A stretch of 64,000 nucleotides of DNA from Terrabacter sp. Root85. Lineage in GTDB: Bacteria > Actinomycetota > Actinomycetes > Actinomycetales > Dermatophilaceae. The translations under genes were made by a program, and so were the position numbers. The notes beneath the pieces were generated by a model, which was not told the DNA's origin, did no database searches, and saw only the letters and a program-made list of their open reading frames with translations. Shown one piece after another: positions 1 through 9,849 of this stretch (position 1 is the first letter of the stretch; each line of letters starts with the position of its first letter). The stretch covers positions 1 through 64,000 of the forward strand of contig NZ_LMIW01000009.1 in assembly GCF_001429185.1 (NCBI RefSeq), given 5' to 3'.

Positions 1-26
1 TGAACCGCCCCGGTGAGTCGGGAGAC

Positions 27-1457
<1,431 letters not shown>

Positions 1458-1494
1458 GATCGGCAAGTTCTCGTAGGACTGGAGGTGGACTTCG

Positions 1495-1824
1495 ATGACC
1501 ACCACGAACCGAAGCCAAAGCGTCTGTGGCACAGAGTCCTTCACCGCAGGCGCCACGCCCGCGGCAGTGAGGCAGCGTGGTCCGGCGCGCATTCGACGCC
1601 GCGCCTCGATCGCCCTCTTCGTCGCCATGGCGGCTCTGGCAGTGCCACACCCGGCGGCCGCGCTCGTGCCCATCCCGCCCGCGCCGGTGAGGTTCCCGAT
1701 CGCGGACGTCGGGCACGCCATCCTGACGCTCGCCGAGCAGTACACGCAGGCGCCGCTCACCGACAAGGGCCCACTCCACAACGAGATGGTGCTGCTCATC
1801 AACATGGGGCACGCGGCGATCTGA
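1495..1824 (+). CDS. small secreted hypothetical protein
   Basis: The 109-residue product has a signal-peptide-like segment: a basic stretch (ARIRRRAS, residues 31-38), a hydrophobic core (IALFVAMAALAV) and a possible AxA cleavage near residue 55. The predicted mature part is only about 55 residues (PIADVGHAILTLAEQYTQAP...) with no cysteine and no family I recognise. A strong ribosome-binding site (GGAGGTG, 1481-1487) is correctly spaced from the ATG, which is the main reason to believe the gene. The long n-region could mean a later true start. The IS insertion at 1457 lies directly upstream, so expression now probably depends on the element or is lost. Confidence 0.55.
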   Translation: MTTTNRSQSVCGTESFTAGATPAAVRQRGPARIRRRASIALFVAMAALAVPHPAAALVPIPPAPVRFPIADVGHAILTLAEQYTQAPLTDKGPLHNEMVLLINMGHAAI

Positions 1825-1873
1825 GCAACCCCGCCTCAGCAAACAAGTGCATCCCGCCGGGTAGGTTCCGGAT

Positions 1874-2620
1874 GTGAGCGAGAGCGACACCGCACCCCAC
1901 CCGGCTGCCGTGCATGGACGGGCGGCCCACGGCCGCGGGCTCGTCCTTGCTGCCGGTGCCGGCAGGCGCATGGGCGGCCCCAAGGCTCTGGTTCGCCGCC
2001 ACCCCGATGAACCGACGCTCGTCGAGCGCGCCGTCTCCCTGCTCCACGCCGGCGGCTGCTCCGGAATCACCGTCGTCGTCGGTGCCGCCGCCGAAGAAGT
2101 GACGGCGATCGTCACCGCCCTTGGCCGAGATGTCGACGTCGTGACTTGCCCCGACTGGGACGAGGGCATGGGCGCCTCCCTCCGCGCCGGACTGACCGCC
2201 CTCACTCGCTCCACCCATGAGGGCGAGGGCTGCGTCGACGCCGTGCTCGTCACCCTCGTCGACCTCCCGGACCTGACACCCGAGGTCGTCGCAAGAGTCC
2301 TCGACGCCCCCGGCCATGTCGACAACGCCCACTCACCGCACCCCGACCCCGACGAGCACGCCGTCGAGCTCCACAAGACAACCACCGCCCCCACCAACCA
2401 GGAGCTCCGAGCGACCCTGCGCCGCGCGGCATACGACGGAGTCCCCGGACACCCGGCGCTCATCGGGCGCGACCACTGGGAGCAGGTCATCGCCTCGGCG
2501 ACCGGCGACCACGGAGCCCGCCACTACTTCCGCACCACCCCTCACGAGCTCGTCGAGTGCGGCGACCTCGCGACGGGCCGCGACGTCGACACCCGCGAGG
2601 AGCTCGACACGTCTCGCTGA
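1874..2620 (+). CDS. mocA: molybdenum cofactor cytidylyltransferase-like NTP transferase (MocA)
   Basis: The 248-residue protein has the MobA/MocA nucleotidyltransferase signature GLVLAAGAGRRMGGPKAL near residue 22, a central DLPDLTPEVV segment, and PGHPALIGRDHW near the C-terminus, as in MocA enzymes that add CMP to molybdopterin for the xanthine-dehydrogenase family. It is the first gene of a run with coxD, coxE and xdhC, which fits a role in making and inserting the MCD cofactor of the coxSLM enzyme 10 kb away. An insertion of about 15 residues (NAHSPHPDPDEHAVELHKT) interrupts the region after DLPDLT. A -10-like TAGGTT at 1862-1867 lies six bases before the GTG, so the mRNA is probably leaderless. 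Confidence 0.85.
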   Translation: MSESDTAPHPAAVHGRAAHGRGLVLAAGAGRRMGGPKALVRRHPDEPTLVERAVSLLHAGGCSGITVVVGAAAEEVTAIVTALGRDVDVVTCPDWDEGMGASLRAGLTALTRSTHEGEGCVDAVLVTLVDLPDLTPEVVARVLDAPGHVDNAHSPHPDPDEHAVELHKTTTAPTNQELRATLRRAAYDGVPGHPALIGRDHWEQVIASATGDHGARHYFRTTPHELVECGDLATGRDVDTREELDTSR

Positions 2621-2650
2621 AGAGGCCCTCCGCTTCCGCAACCCCCGTTC

Positions 2651-3556
2651 ATGAGTGATGCTCAGGGGATGGATCACCTGTTCAACAGTGCCGACGACGT
2701 CACGACCGCCCTGGGCGGCACGGGCTATCTCGCCGACGAGGCGCTCGCGACGATCACCTTCCTCGCGACCCGGCTGAACCGCCCGATCCTGCTCGAGGGC
2801 GAGCCCGGCACCGGCAAGACCGCTCTCGCGGAGGGCCTCGCCCAGGCGCTGGACCTCAAGCTGATCCGCCTCCAGTGCTACGAGGGCATCGATGCGACGC
2901 AGGCCCTCTACGACTGGGACTTCCCGCGCCAGATCCTCCACCTGCGCACCGTCGAGGCCCTCAGCCGCGAGGAGCACCACGACGCCAAGGCGCTCGAGGC
3001 CGAGCTCTTCGACGAGCGCTTCCTCCTCGCCCGCCCCGTGCTCCAGGCCCTGCGCGAAGCCCCCTGCGTGCTGCTCATCGACGAGATCGATCGCGCTGAC
3101 GACGAGTTCGAGGCCTTCCTCCTCGAGGTCCTGAGCACGTGGCAGGTGACGATCCCCGAGCTCGGCACCATCGCAGCCAAAACCCCGCCGATCGTCGTCC
3201 TCACCTCCAACCGCACCCGCGAGCTGCACGACGCGCTCAAGCGCCGCTGCCTCTACCACTGGATCGACCACCCCGGCCTGGCCCGCGAGCTCGAGATCGT
3301 GCGCACGCGCCTGCCCGAGGTGAGCGCCGCGCTCGCCGAGCAGGTCGTCACCCTCGTCCAGCGCCTCCGCACGGGCGGCGAGCTCATCAAGCCCCCGGGC
3401 GTCGCCGAGACGCTTGACTGGGCGCGCGCCCTCGAGACCGTCGGCGCCACCCGCCTCGACGCCGAGGTCGCCGCCGCCACCCTCGGCGCCGCCCTGAAGT
3501 ATCGCGAGGACTCCGAGCGGATCCGCGCCTCGCTCGACAAGCTGCTCACCGCATGA
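2651..3556 (+). CDS. coxD: MoxR-family AAA+ ATPase, CoxD-like chaperone
   Basis: This 301-residue AAA+ protein has Walker A GEPGTGKT (about residue 52), Walker B LLIDEID (about 142), sensor-1 LTSN and an arginine-rich finger region KRRC. CoxD of Oligotropha is a MoxR-type ATPase needed to build the Cu/Mo centre of CO dehydrogenase, and it works with the VWA protein CoxE. The same pairing is seen here, with a four-base ATGA overlap between the two genes. It is most likely a maturation ATPase for the form II CoxL at 13.3 kb. Without that context the family alone would only say MoxR ATPase. Confidence 0.87.
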   Translation: MSDAQGMDHLFNSADDVTTALGGTGYLADEALATITFLATRLNRPILLEGEPGTGKTALAEGLAQALDLKLIRLQCYEGIDATQALYDWDFPRQILHLRTVEALSREEHHDAKALEAELFDERFLLARPVLQALREAPCVLLIDEIDRADDEFEAFLLEVLSTWQVTIPELGTIAAKTPPIVVLTSNRTRELHDALKRRCLYHWIDHPGLARELEIVRTRLPEVSAALAEQVVTLVQRLRTGGELIKPPGVAETLDWARALETVGATRLDAEVAAATLGAALKYREDSERIRASLDKLLTA

Positions 3557-4704
3557 CCCGAGACCTCACGCCCGCCGCGCGCCCCGCCGCAACCACCCGG
3601 CCCCAGACCGAGCCCGACGTCGACGAGCTGCTCCTCGGCTTTGCCCGCGCCCTGCGCGCCGCCGGCATCAACGTCACCGCCGACCGCGAGCGCACCTTCC
3701 TCGTCGCTGCGGCCACCGTCGGCATGGGCGAGCGCACCGGGGTCTACTGGGCCGGCCGCTCGACCCTCACGTCCACGCCCGCGGACTTCCCGGCATACGA
3801 CGAGCTCTTCGAGCGCTGGTTCGGCGGCGAGTCCATCCCGCAGGGACGCCGCGTCGACATCCAGCGCCCGCCCGTGCGCCAGGCGCCCCTCGGCGACACC
3901 GAGGGGGAGGCCGGCGACGGCGACGCCGACACGATCCAGGCCAAGGCGAGCGCGCAGGAGGTGCTGCGCCACCGCGACGTCGCGAGCCTCAGCGCCGCCG
4001 ACCGCGCCGCCGCCGCGCGCCTCTTCGCGAGCCTCGACCCGCGCTCGCCGCTGCGCCGCGCCCGCCGCCACGTCCGCGCGAGCAGCGGCACCGTCGACGG
4101 CCCCGCCACGCTCCGCGAGCAGCTGCGCCGGATGGGCGAGCCCGGCCGCATCCACCACCGCCGCCGCGGCACCCGCCCGCGCCGCATCGTCCTGCTCATC
4201 GACGTCTCCGGCTCCATGAGCCCGTATGCCGACAGCCTCCTCCGCCTCGCCCACGTCTTCGTGCGCACGGTGCCCCACGTCGAGGTCTTCACCATGGGCA
4301 CCCGCCTGACCCACGTGACTCGGGCGCTCACCGAGCGCGACCCGGACCGCGCGCTCGCCGCCGCCGGACGCGTCGTCCCCGACTGGTCGGGCGGCACCCG
4401 CCTCGGCGAGGCCATCGGCGCCTTCCTCGACCGATGGGGCCGGCGGGGTATGGCCCGGGGCTCCGTCGTCGTTGTCTTCTCCGACGGCTGGGAACGCGAG
4501 GGTCCGGAGGTGCTCGGTGAGCAGATGCGAAGGCTGGGCGCCCTCTCGCACCGGGTCGTGTGGGCCAACCCGCACCGCGGGAAGGTCGGCTACGAGCCGG
4601 TGCAGCAGGGGATCGTCGCGGCCCTGCCGCACATCGACGACTTCGTCGCTGGGCACTCGCTCGCGGCGTTCGAGGAGCTGATCGAGGTGGTGGCCCGTGC
4701 GTGA
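3553..4704 (+). CDS. coxE: VWA domain protein, CoxE-like
   Basis: The 383-residue protein has an Asp/Glu-rich middle segment, then an Arg-rich region, then a VWA domain with the metal-ion-dependent adhesion motif DVSGSMS near residue 217, SGGTRLGEA near 280 and FSDGWEREG near 312. CoxE proteins partner the MoxR ATPase CoxD in maturing CO-dehydrogenase-type enzymes. The gene overlaps coxD by four bases and the next gene by eight, so the three are almost certainly cotranscribed and translationally coupled. The long runs of Arg/Ala codons make several antisense frames look open here, but only this frame carries conserved motifs. Confidence 0.87.
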   Translation: MTRDLTPAARPAATTRPQTEPDVDELLLGFARALRAAGINVTADRERTFLVAAATVGMGERTGVYWAGRSTLTSTPADFPAYDELFERWFGGESIPQGRRVDIQRPPVRQAPLGDTEGEAGDGDADTIQAKASAQEVLRHRDVASLSAADRAAAARLFASLDPRSPLRRARRHVRASSGTVDGPATLREQLRRMGEPGRIHHRRRGTRPRRIVLLIDVSGSMSPYADSLLRLAHVFVRTVPHVEVFTMGTRLTHVTRALTERDPDRALAAAGRVVPDWSGGTRLGEAIGAFLDRWGRRGMARGSVVVVFSDGWEREGPEVLGEQMRRLGALSHRVVWANPHRGKVGYEPVQQGIVAALPHIDDFVAGHSLAAFEELIEVVARA

Positions 4705-5866
4705 GGTGATGGACGAGCTGATGCAGTGGTGGTCGGCCGGCGAGACCGTCGGCGTCGGCACCGTCGTCGGCACGTGGCGCTCGGCGCCACGCCAGGCCGG
4801 CGCCTCGATGCTCGTCGGCCCGGGCGGCGAGGCCGTCGGCTCGGTCTCCGGCGGCTGCGTCGAGGGCGCCGTCTACGAGCTGAGCCAAGAGGTCGTCGAG
4901 ACCGGCCGGCCGGTGCTCCAGCGCTACGGCGTCAGCGACGACGACGCGTATGCCGTCGGGCTGACCTGCGGGGGCATCCTCGACGTCTTTGTCGAGAAGG
5001 TCTCCCGCGAGACGTTTCCCGAGCTCGGCGACGTCGCCGACGACATCGCGACCGGACGGCCCGTCGCCGTCGTCACCGTCATCGAGCACCCCGAGCCGAC
5101 GTGGGTCGGCCGCCGCGTCGTCGTGCACGCAGAAGACGAAGGCGACGACGACACCTCCGTGCTCGGCTCGCTCGGCAGCGGGCGCGCGGACGATGCCGTA
5201 CGCGATGACGCCCGTGGCCTTCTGGCACAGGGCCGCTCGGCCATCCTCACCTACGGCCCCGACGGGGAGCGTCGCGGCGAGGGGATGCGGGTCTTCGTCG
5301 CCGCGCACGCCCCGAAGCCGCGGATGCTCGTCTTCGGCGCCATCGACTTCGCCGCGGCCGTCGCGCGGGTCGGCGGCTTCCTCGGCTACTACGTCACCGT
5401 GTGCGACGCCCGGCCCGTCTTCGCGACGAAGACGCGCTTCCCCGGCGCCGACGAGGTCGTCGTCATGTGGCCGCACGACTACCTCCAGAACGAGGTCGAC
5501 GAGGGCCGCATCGACAGCCGCACCGTCATCGCCGTGCTCACCCACGACCCGAAGTTCGACGTGCCGCTGCTCGAGGTCGCGCTCCGGCTGCCCGAGGTCG
5601 CCTACATCGGCGCGATGGGCTCGCGGCGCACCCACGAGGACCGGCTCGAGCGGCTGCGCGAGGCCGGCCTCACCGACGACGAGCTGGCCCGGATGAGCTC
5701 ACCGATCGGCCTCGACCTCGGTGCCCGCACCCCCGAGGAGACCGCGGTCTCGATCGCGGCCGAGATCATCGCGCTGCGGTGGGGCGGCGCCGGCGAGCGG
5801 CTCGCCGCGACCGAGGGCCCGATCCACCACCATCATCCCGCGCACGACAACCCGCTCGGCCACTGA
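4697..5866 (+). CDS. XdhC/CoxF-family molybdenum cofactor insertion protein
   Basis: The 389-residue product has the two XdhC parts: an N-terminal XdhC_CoxI domain (SVSGGCVEGAVYE, then GLTCGGILDVFVE) and a C-terminal Rossmann domain (RMLVFGAIDFAAAVARVGGF ... VTVCDARPVF, later GAMGSRRTHEDRLERL). XdhC proteins bind molybdopterin, help sulfurate it and deliver it to apo-hydroxylases of the xanthine/CO dehydrogenase family. The GTG start overlaps the end of coxE. The protein ends in a histidine-rich tail (HHHHPAHDNPLGH) that may bind metal. It could be named coxF or xdhC. I leave the symbol open because members of both subfamilies share these features. Confidence 0.87.
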   Translation: MREVMDELMQWWSAGETVGVGTVVGTWRSAPRQAGASMLVGPGGEAVGSVSGGCVEGAVYELSQEVVETGRPVLQRYGVSDDDAYAVGLTCGGILDVFVEKVSRETFPELGDVADDIATGRPVAVVTVIEHPEPTWVGRRVVVHAEDEGDDDTSVLGSLGSGRADDAVRDDARGLLAQGRSAILTYGPDGERRGEGMRVFVAAHAPKPRMLVFGAIDFAAAVARVGGFLGYYVTVCDARPVFATKTRFPGADEVVVMWPHDYLQNEVDEGRIDSRTVIAVLTHDPKFDVPLLEVALRLPEVAYIGAMGSRRTHEDRLERLREAGLTDDELARMSSPIGLDLGARTPEETAVSIAAEIIALRWGGAGERLAATEGPIHHHHPAHDNPLGH

Positions 5867-5900
5867 GCACTCCGCTGTCGGCGGCGCCGCCGTCGGTCGG

Positions 5901-6335
5901 CTACTGCGAAGCGACCCGGTCACGCGCGCAGGAGACGACGGCCGTGAGGTCGAGCCCGTAGGTGGGACCCCCGCTCGCGGCATACTGCTGGAGCCGGTCG
6001 ACGCCACGGTCGAGCAGCCGGTGAGCCCCGACCTCGTTGCCCCGAGCGGCGTGCGTCAGGGCGACGCAGAGCTGGGCGAGGCCCTGCCAGAGGTCACGCT
6101 CGCCATCGGGCCCGGCCTTCCAGCGGGCCTCGAGGACCTCGTGCGCCGAGAAGGGTCGCCCCTCCTCGACGAGGGCCTTGGCCGCAGTCAGGCTCTCGTG
6201 CGGCGGGAGTGGCTCCTCGGAGACCGGCTCGACACCTTCGGCGCCATACGGCAGCGGCCGACCGAGAGCATCGCGCGGTCGCTCCTGGCGGGGTCGCCCG
6301 GCCCCGTCGCGGTCGCGGTCGCTCGCGCCGGTCAC
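5901..6335 (-). CDS. DUF309 domain protein
   Basis: The product matches the DUF309 family: FSAHEVLEARWKAGPDGERDLWQGLAQLCVALTHAARGN contains the conserved HEVLE..W core, on an all-helical protein of about 144 residues. Its function is unknown; the fold is related to a short helical bundle with conserved His/Glu/Trp. The start is uncertain: GTG at 6335 is the only in-frame start before the conserved part and has no clear ribosome-binding site. It converges with xdhC; a 14-base palindrome (CGGCGGCGCCGCCG, 5879-5892) lies between the stops and could act as a weak terminator for both. Confidence 0.75.
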   Translation of the reverse strand: MTGASDRDRDGAGRPRQERPRDALGRPLPYGAEGVEPVSEEPLPPHESLTAAKALVEEGRPFSAHEVLEARWKAGPDGERDLWQGLAQLCVALTHAARGNEVGAHRLLDRGVDRLQQYAASGGPTYGLDLTAVVSCARDRVASQ

Positions 6336-6411
6336 CGCAGGTTCCGCTGGACGTGACGTCGGATGGGCAGCCTCATACGCCCACCGTAGGCCGTGCCCTC
6401 GCGGTCCGGTC

Positions 6412-6912
6412 CTACCCGTCGACCCGCGACGAGAACGGCGGCGGGCCGAGCAGCTCGATGCCGCCGTGCTCGCGGGCCGAGGCCGCGATGCGGTCGAAGT
6501 CGACCACCCCCGTGCTCGTCGCGGCGTCGATGGGCTCGCTGGCCCCGAGGTAGAACGCCTCGCACGTCCCTGGTGTGTGCAGGCACAGCATCCGCGCGCC
6601 CTCCGAGCCGACGAGGAACGCGTGCGGCACTCCGGCCGGTGCGAGCGCGACCCCGCCTGCCGTGACGCGGTGGTCCGTGCCGTCGAGGTGGACGAGCAGC
6701 TCTCCCTCGAGGACGACGAGGGTTTCGTCGGCGGGATGGGTGTGGAGCGGCGTGGCCTTGCCGGACTCCATCGACATCTCACACAGCAGGAAGGTGCCGC
6801 CCGTGTCCGCAGCGCGCGCCAGCCAGGTGTGGACCCCGCCGCCGTAGAACCACCGCCGCTCGGCGTCGTCCGCGTTGCGGACCAAGGACGGGACCATCTC
6901 GGTAGCGCTCAT
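6412..6912 (-). CDS. cupin-domain protein
   Basis: A single cupin domain fills most of the 166-residue protein: motif 1 is PLHTHPADETLVVLEGELLV (His-x-His ... Glu) and motif 2 is APAGVPHAFLVGSE. Small cupins of this kind bind a metal and act as isomerases, dioxygenases or sensors; the substrate cannot be told. The ATG at 6912 is preceded by GAGAAGG at a good distance. It is transcribed away from a TetR regulator across a 64-base gap holding a perfect-arm palindrome, so it is probably the regulated target. Confidence 0.82.
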   Translation of the reverse strand: MSATEMVPSLVRNADDAERRWFYGGGVHTWLARAADTGGTFLLCEMSMESGKATPLHTHPADETLVVLEGELLVHLDGTDHRVTAGGVALAPAGVPHAFLVGSEGARMLCLHTPGTCEAFYLGASEPIDAATSTGVVDFDRIAASAREHGGIELLGPPPFSSRVDG

Positions 6913-6940
6913 GTCGCGCCTTCTCTCGTCGGCGGCAGCA

Positions 6941-6960
6941 TTTGGTACTGCCGTACCAAA
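6941..6960. promoter_or_regulatory. palindromic operator between cupin and TetR genes
   Basis: TTTGGTAC and GTACCAAA are perfect inverted arms around the four bases TGCC. An extra half-site-like GTACCA follows at 6973-6978, at the TetR start. The site is AT-rich for this genome and sits where a TetR dimer would block both divergent promoters. Confidence 0.75.
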
Positions 6961-6976
6961 TTGAGACTGACGTACC

Positions 6977-7597
6977 ATGTTCAGCATGTCAACCCCCTAC
7001 GAGCAGGGCGGCTACGTCAACCCCAAGCGCCGCACGAGGCAGGCCCTCGTCACTGCCGCGCAGGACATCGTCGCCAACGGCCGCGCGCCCAAGGTCGAGG
7101 AGGCCGCCGCCGTTGCAGGGGTCTCGCGCACGACGGCCTACCGCTACTTCCCCAACCAGGCAGCCCTGCTCGCAGCAGCACACCCGGAGGTCGCAGCGCC
7201 CACGCTGCTCGACGCCGACGCCCCCGAGGACGTGGCCGTCCGGCTCGACGCGGTGGTCGTCCGTTTCGTCGAGCTCATCTTGTCGACCGAGGCGCAGCAG
7301 CGCACGATGCTGCGCCTGTCCCTCGACCCCGATCCCCAGCGTCGAGCCGACCTCCCGCTCCGGCAGGGGCGGGCCATCGGCTGGATCGAGACGGCCCTAG
7401 AGCCGCTCCGGGCCGAGCTCGGCGAGGACGCCATCCACCGCCTCACGCTGGCCGTCCGCAGCGCCATCGGCATCGAGTCCCTCGTCTGGCTCACGGACGT
7501 CGCGGGTCTCTCCCGCGAAGCCGCAGCCCGGACGATGCGCTGGTCCGCGGCGGCCATGCTCTCGGCAGCGCTCGCGGACGGCGGCCCGCTGGGCTGA
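6977..7597 (+). CDS. TetR-family transcriptional regulator
   Basis: The N-terminal 60 residues form a TetR helix-turn-helix (RRTRQALVTAAQDIVAN ... VEEAAAVAGVSRTTAYRYFPNQAALLAA). The helical C-terminal ligand domain of about 140 residues is not recognisable. The gene is divergent from the cupin gene and shares the 6941-6960 palindrome, so autoregulation plus control of the cupin is the simple reading. GAGACT at 6963-6968 lies eight bases before the first ATG and may be the -10 box of a leaderless message; a second in-frame ATG is at 6986. Confidence 0.87.
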   Translation: MFSMSTPYEQGGYVNPKRRTRQALVTAAQDIVANGRAPKVEEAAAVAGVSRTTAYRYFPNQAALLAAAHPEVAAPTLLDADAPEDVAVRLDAVVVRFVELILSTEAQQRTMLRLSLDPDPQRRADLPLRQGRAIGWIETALEPLRAELGEDAIHRLTLAVRSAIGIESLVWLTDVAGLSREAAARTMRWSAAAMLSAALADGGPLG

Positions 7598-7602
7598 GAG
7601 GC

Positions 7603-8115
7603 TCAGGTGCGAGGGCGCCAGCGCTTCCAGACGGCGGTCGCTTGCGCGCGCACCTTGCCGTCGAAGTGCAGCTCGACCGAGACCGTCATCTGCGGCTCGT
7701 CCGACTCGGTGACGGTCGCGAAGAGCTCGACCTCGTCGTGCAGGGGAGCAGGTCGCAGGTAGCGCACGTCGAGCCCGGCCGTGACGTAGGAGAGGTCGGC
7801 GCCCGGCAGCGGCGGCCAGCCCCGGCGCTCGGCCTCGAGCATGACGGCGGCCGCGCTGTGGCAGTCGAGGACCGTGCCGATGATGCCGCCGTTGAGGTGG
7901 CCGAGGCCGTTGTCGTGCTCGGGCCACGGCGTGAACGCCGCCGTCACCCCTGCGCATTCACCACCGCCACTGCTGTCACCGACGGGATAGCTCTTGAGCT
8001 GGAGCCCCTTCGGGTTGCCCTGCCCGCAGCCGAAGCACGGGAGGTTTGGGTAGAGCCGCTCCTGGATGCTGAGCGCGGTCGCAGCCACGGCGGTGTCGAC
8101 GTCGGTGTCCGGCAT
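7603..8115 (-). CDS. PaaI-type hotdog-fold thioesterase
   Basis: The 170-residue protein starts with a cysteine motif CFGCGQGNPKGLQL and carries the hotdog active-site region HLNGGIIGTVLDCHSAAAVML, in which the Gly-rich helix and acidic residue match the PaaI/4HBT family. These enzymes hydrolyse acyl-CoA thioesters; the acyl group is unknown. It converges on the TetR gene with only five bases between stop codons. On its own strand TAGGTT (8122-8127) sits six bases before the ATG, the leaderless pattern seen elsewhere in the window. Confidence 0.85.
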   Translation of the reverse strand: MPDTDVDTAVAATALSIQERLYPNLPCFGCGQGNPKGLQLKSYPVGDSSGGGECAGVTAAFTPWPEHDNGLGHLNGGIIGTVLDCHSAAAVMLEAERRGWPPLPGADLSYVTAGLDVRYLRPAPLHDEVELFATVTESDEPQMTVSVELHFDGKVRAQATAVWKRWRPRT

Positions 8116-8199
8116 CCGCCCAACCTACAAGCGTGCGTCCGGTCACGAATTGGTCCAACCTCTTGATGAGTTGACGCGCCCGGTGTCATCCTCGACGAC

Positions 8200-8937
8200 A
8201 TGAGTCAGAGTGGATTCAGCCCCGTCCCGCGACGGTCGGTCTCCGACGAGGTCTTCGCCGAGCTGCGCGACGCCGTGCTCACCGGCCGCTTCGCCCCCGG
8301 CGACTCGCTGCCGCCCGAGCGCGAGCTCGCCGCCTCCTTCGCCGTCAACCGGCACGCCGTCCGCGAGGCCCTCCAGCGCCTCCAGCTCGCCGGCTTCGTC
8401 CGCGTCGTCCACGGCGGCGGCACGACGGTCCTCGACGTGCGCAGCACCGCCGGCCTCGACCTGCTCGCCCACCTCGCCCGGTCGGGCGACGGGCTCGACC
8501 CGATGATCCTGCGCGACGGTCTCGAGATGCGCCGCTGCATCGGCATCGAGGCCTCCCGGCTCGCCGCGACCCGGGCCGCCGAGCCGGCACGCGCGAGCGT
8601 CGTGGCGGCAGCGGCGGCATACGGCTGCCCCGACATCGACGACGCCGACCGCGACTTCTGGCTCGCCGTCGTCGAGGCGAGCGGCAACCTCACCTTCCGG
8701 CTCGCGCTCAACTCGCTCGTCCACGCCATCGACGGCAGCCCCGACGTCATGGACGCGCTGCTCGCCGGCGACCGCGCCGACCTGCTGCCGCACGCGCCGC
8801 TCGCCGAGGCCATCGCCACCGGTGACGCCGCCGAGGCCGCGCGCCTCGCCGACGCGATCCTCACCCAGGCCGTCGACGTGTGGGCCTCGCTCACCGACGA
8901 CGGTCGCACGCTCGACCCGATGACCAAGGGGGCGTGA
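8200..8937 (+). CDS. GntR/FadR-family transcriptional regulator
   Basis: This 245-residue protein has a GntR winged helix (VSDEVFAELRDAVLTGRFAPGDSLPPERELA ... VNRHAVREALQRLQLAGFV) followed by an all-helical FCD-type domain. FadR-subfamily proteins sense organic acids or acyl-CoAs. The stop codon overlaps the ATG of the sterol-desaturase-like gene (TGATG), so the regulator and that membrane enzyme form an operon and are probably linked in function. The 84-base upstream gap holds TTGGTCCAACC, which faintly resembles FadR-type half-sites. Confidence 0.85.
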   Translation: MSQSGFSPVPRRSVSDEVFAELRDAVLTGRFAPGDSLPPERELAASFAVNRHAVREALQRLQLAGFVRVVHGGGTTVLDVRSTAGLDLLAHLARSGDGLDPMILRDGLEMRRCIGIEASRLAATRAAEPARASVVAAAAAYGCPDIDDADRDFWLAVVEASGNLTFRLALNSLVHAIDGSPDVMDALLAGDRADLLPHAPLAEAIATGDAAEAARLADAILTQAVDVWASLTDDGRTLDPMTKGA

Positions 8938-9764
8938 TGGTCGACATCATCGTCACGGCGATCCCCTTCTTCATCGTCTTCATCGTCATCGAGGTGCTGT
9001 CGCTGTGGCTCGCGCCCGACGACGACGAGGTCGGCTACGAGGTCCGCGACACCGTCACGAGCCTCACGATGGGCATCGGGAGCGTCGGCGTCGGGATCCT
9101 CTACAAGGCATCCCAGCTCGTCGTCTACGCCGCGTTGTATGCCGTGACGCCCCTGCGCCTCGACACCTCGCTGTGGTGGGTGTGGGTCGTCATCTTCTTC
9201 GCCGAGGACCTCGCCTACTACTGGTACCACCGCGCCCACCACGAGGTGCGCATCCTCTGGGCCAGCCACGTCGTGCACCACTCGAGCCAGCGCTACAACT
9301 TCTCGACGGCGCTGCGCCAGACGTGGACCCCCTTCGGCGGCATCCCGTTCTGGGCGCCGCTCGCGCTCCTCGGCGTGCCGGTCTGGGCGATCTTCCTCCA
9401 GCAGTCGATCTCGCTGCTCTACCAGTTCTTCCTCCACACCGAACGCGTCGGGAAGCTCTGGCGCCCAGTCGAGTTCGTCATGAACACGCCCTCGCACCAC
9501 CGCGTTCACCACGGCATGAACAACGCCTACCTCGACCGCAACTACGGCGGCATCCTCGTCATCTGGGACCGGCTCTTCCGTTCCTTCGAGCCCGAGGGCG
9601 AGCGCGTCGTCTACGGCCTGACGAAGCAGCTGCGCACCTACAACCCGCTCGTCGTCGCTACCCACGAGTACGCCTCGATCTGGGCCGACGTCCGCGGCGC
9701 CCGCTCGTGGCGCGACCGGTGGGGCTTCGTCGCCCGCGGCCCGGGCTGGCAGCCCCGCACCTGA
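8937..9764 (+). CDS. sterol desaturase / fatty acid hydroxylase superfamily membrane enzyme
   Basis: The 275-residue protein is multi-pass (IPFFIVFIVIEVLSLWLA, later WWVWVVIFFAEDLAYYWY and ALLGVPVWAIFLQQ). It has the di-iron histidine boxes of the superfamily: HRAHH, HVVHHSSQRYN and SHHRVHHGMNNAYLDRNYGG. Family members hydroxylate or desaturate lipids at the membrane using O2. The bacterial substrates are mostly unknown, so sterol should not be assumed. It is translationally coupled to the GntR regulator through TGATG. Confidence 0.88.
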   Translation: MVDIIVTAIPFFIVFIVIEVLSLWLAPDDDEVGYEVRDTVTSLTMGIGSVGVGILYKASQLVVYAALYAVTPLRLDTSLWWVWVVIFFAEDLAYYWYHRAHHEVRILWASHVVHHSSQRYNFSTALRQTWTPFGGIPFWAPLALLGVPVWAIFLQQSISLLYQFFLHTERVGKLWRPVEFVMNTPSHHRVHHGMNNAYLDRNYGGILVIWDRLFRSFEPEGERVVYGLTKQLRTYNPLVVATHEYASIWADVRGARSWRDRWGFVARGPGWQPRT

Positions 9765-9849
9765 ATCCGCACGGCTGGCCGAGGCCCGCCCTCAGGGCCA
9801 CGATGGAGGGATGGGCGCGGCCCCCGCTCCCGGACCAGGAGGACCCATC

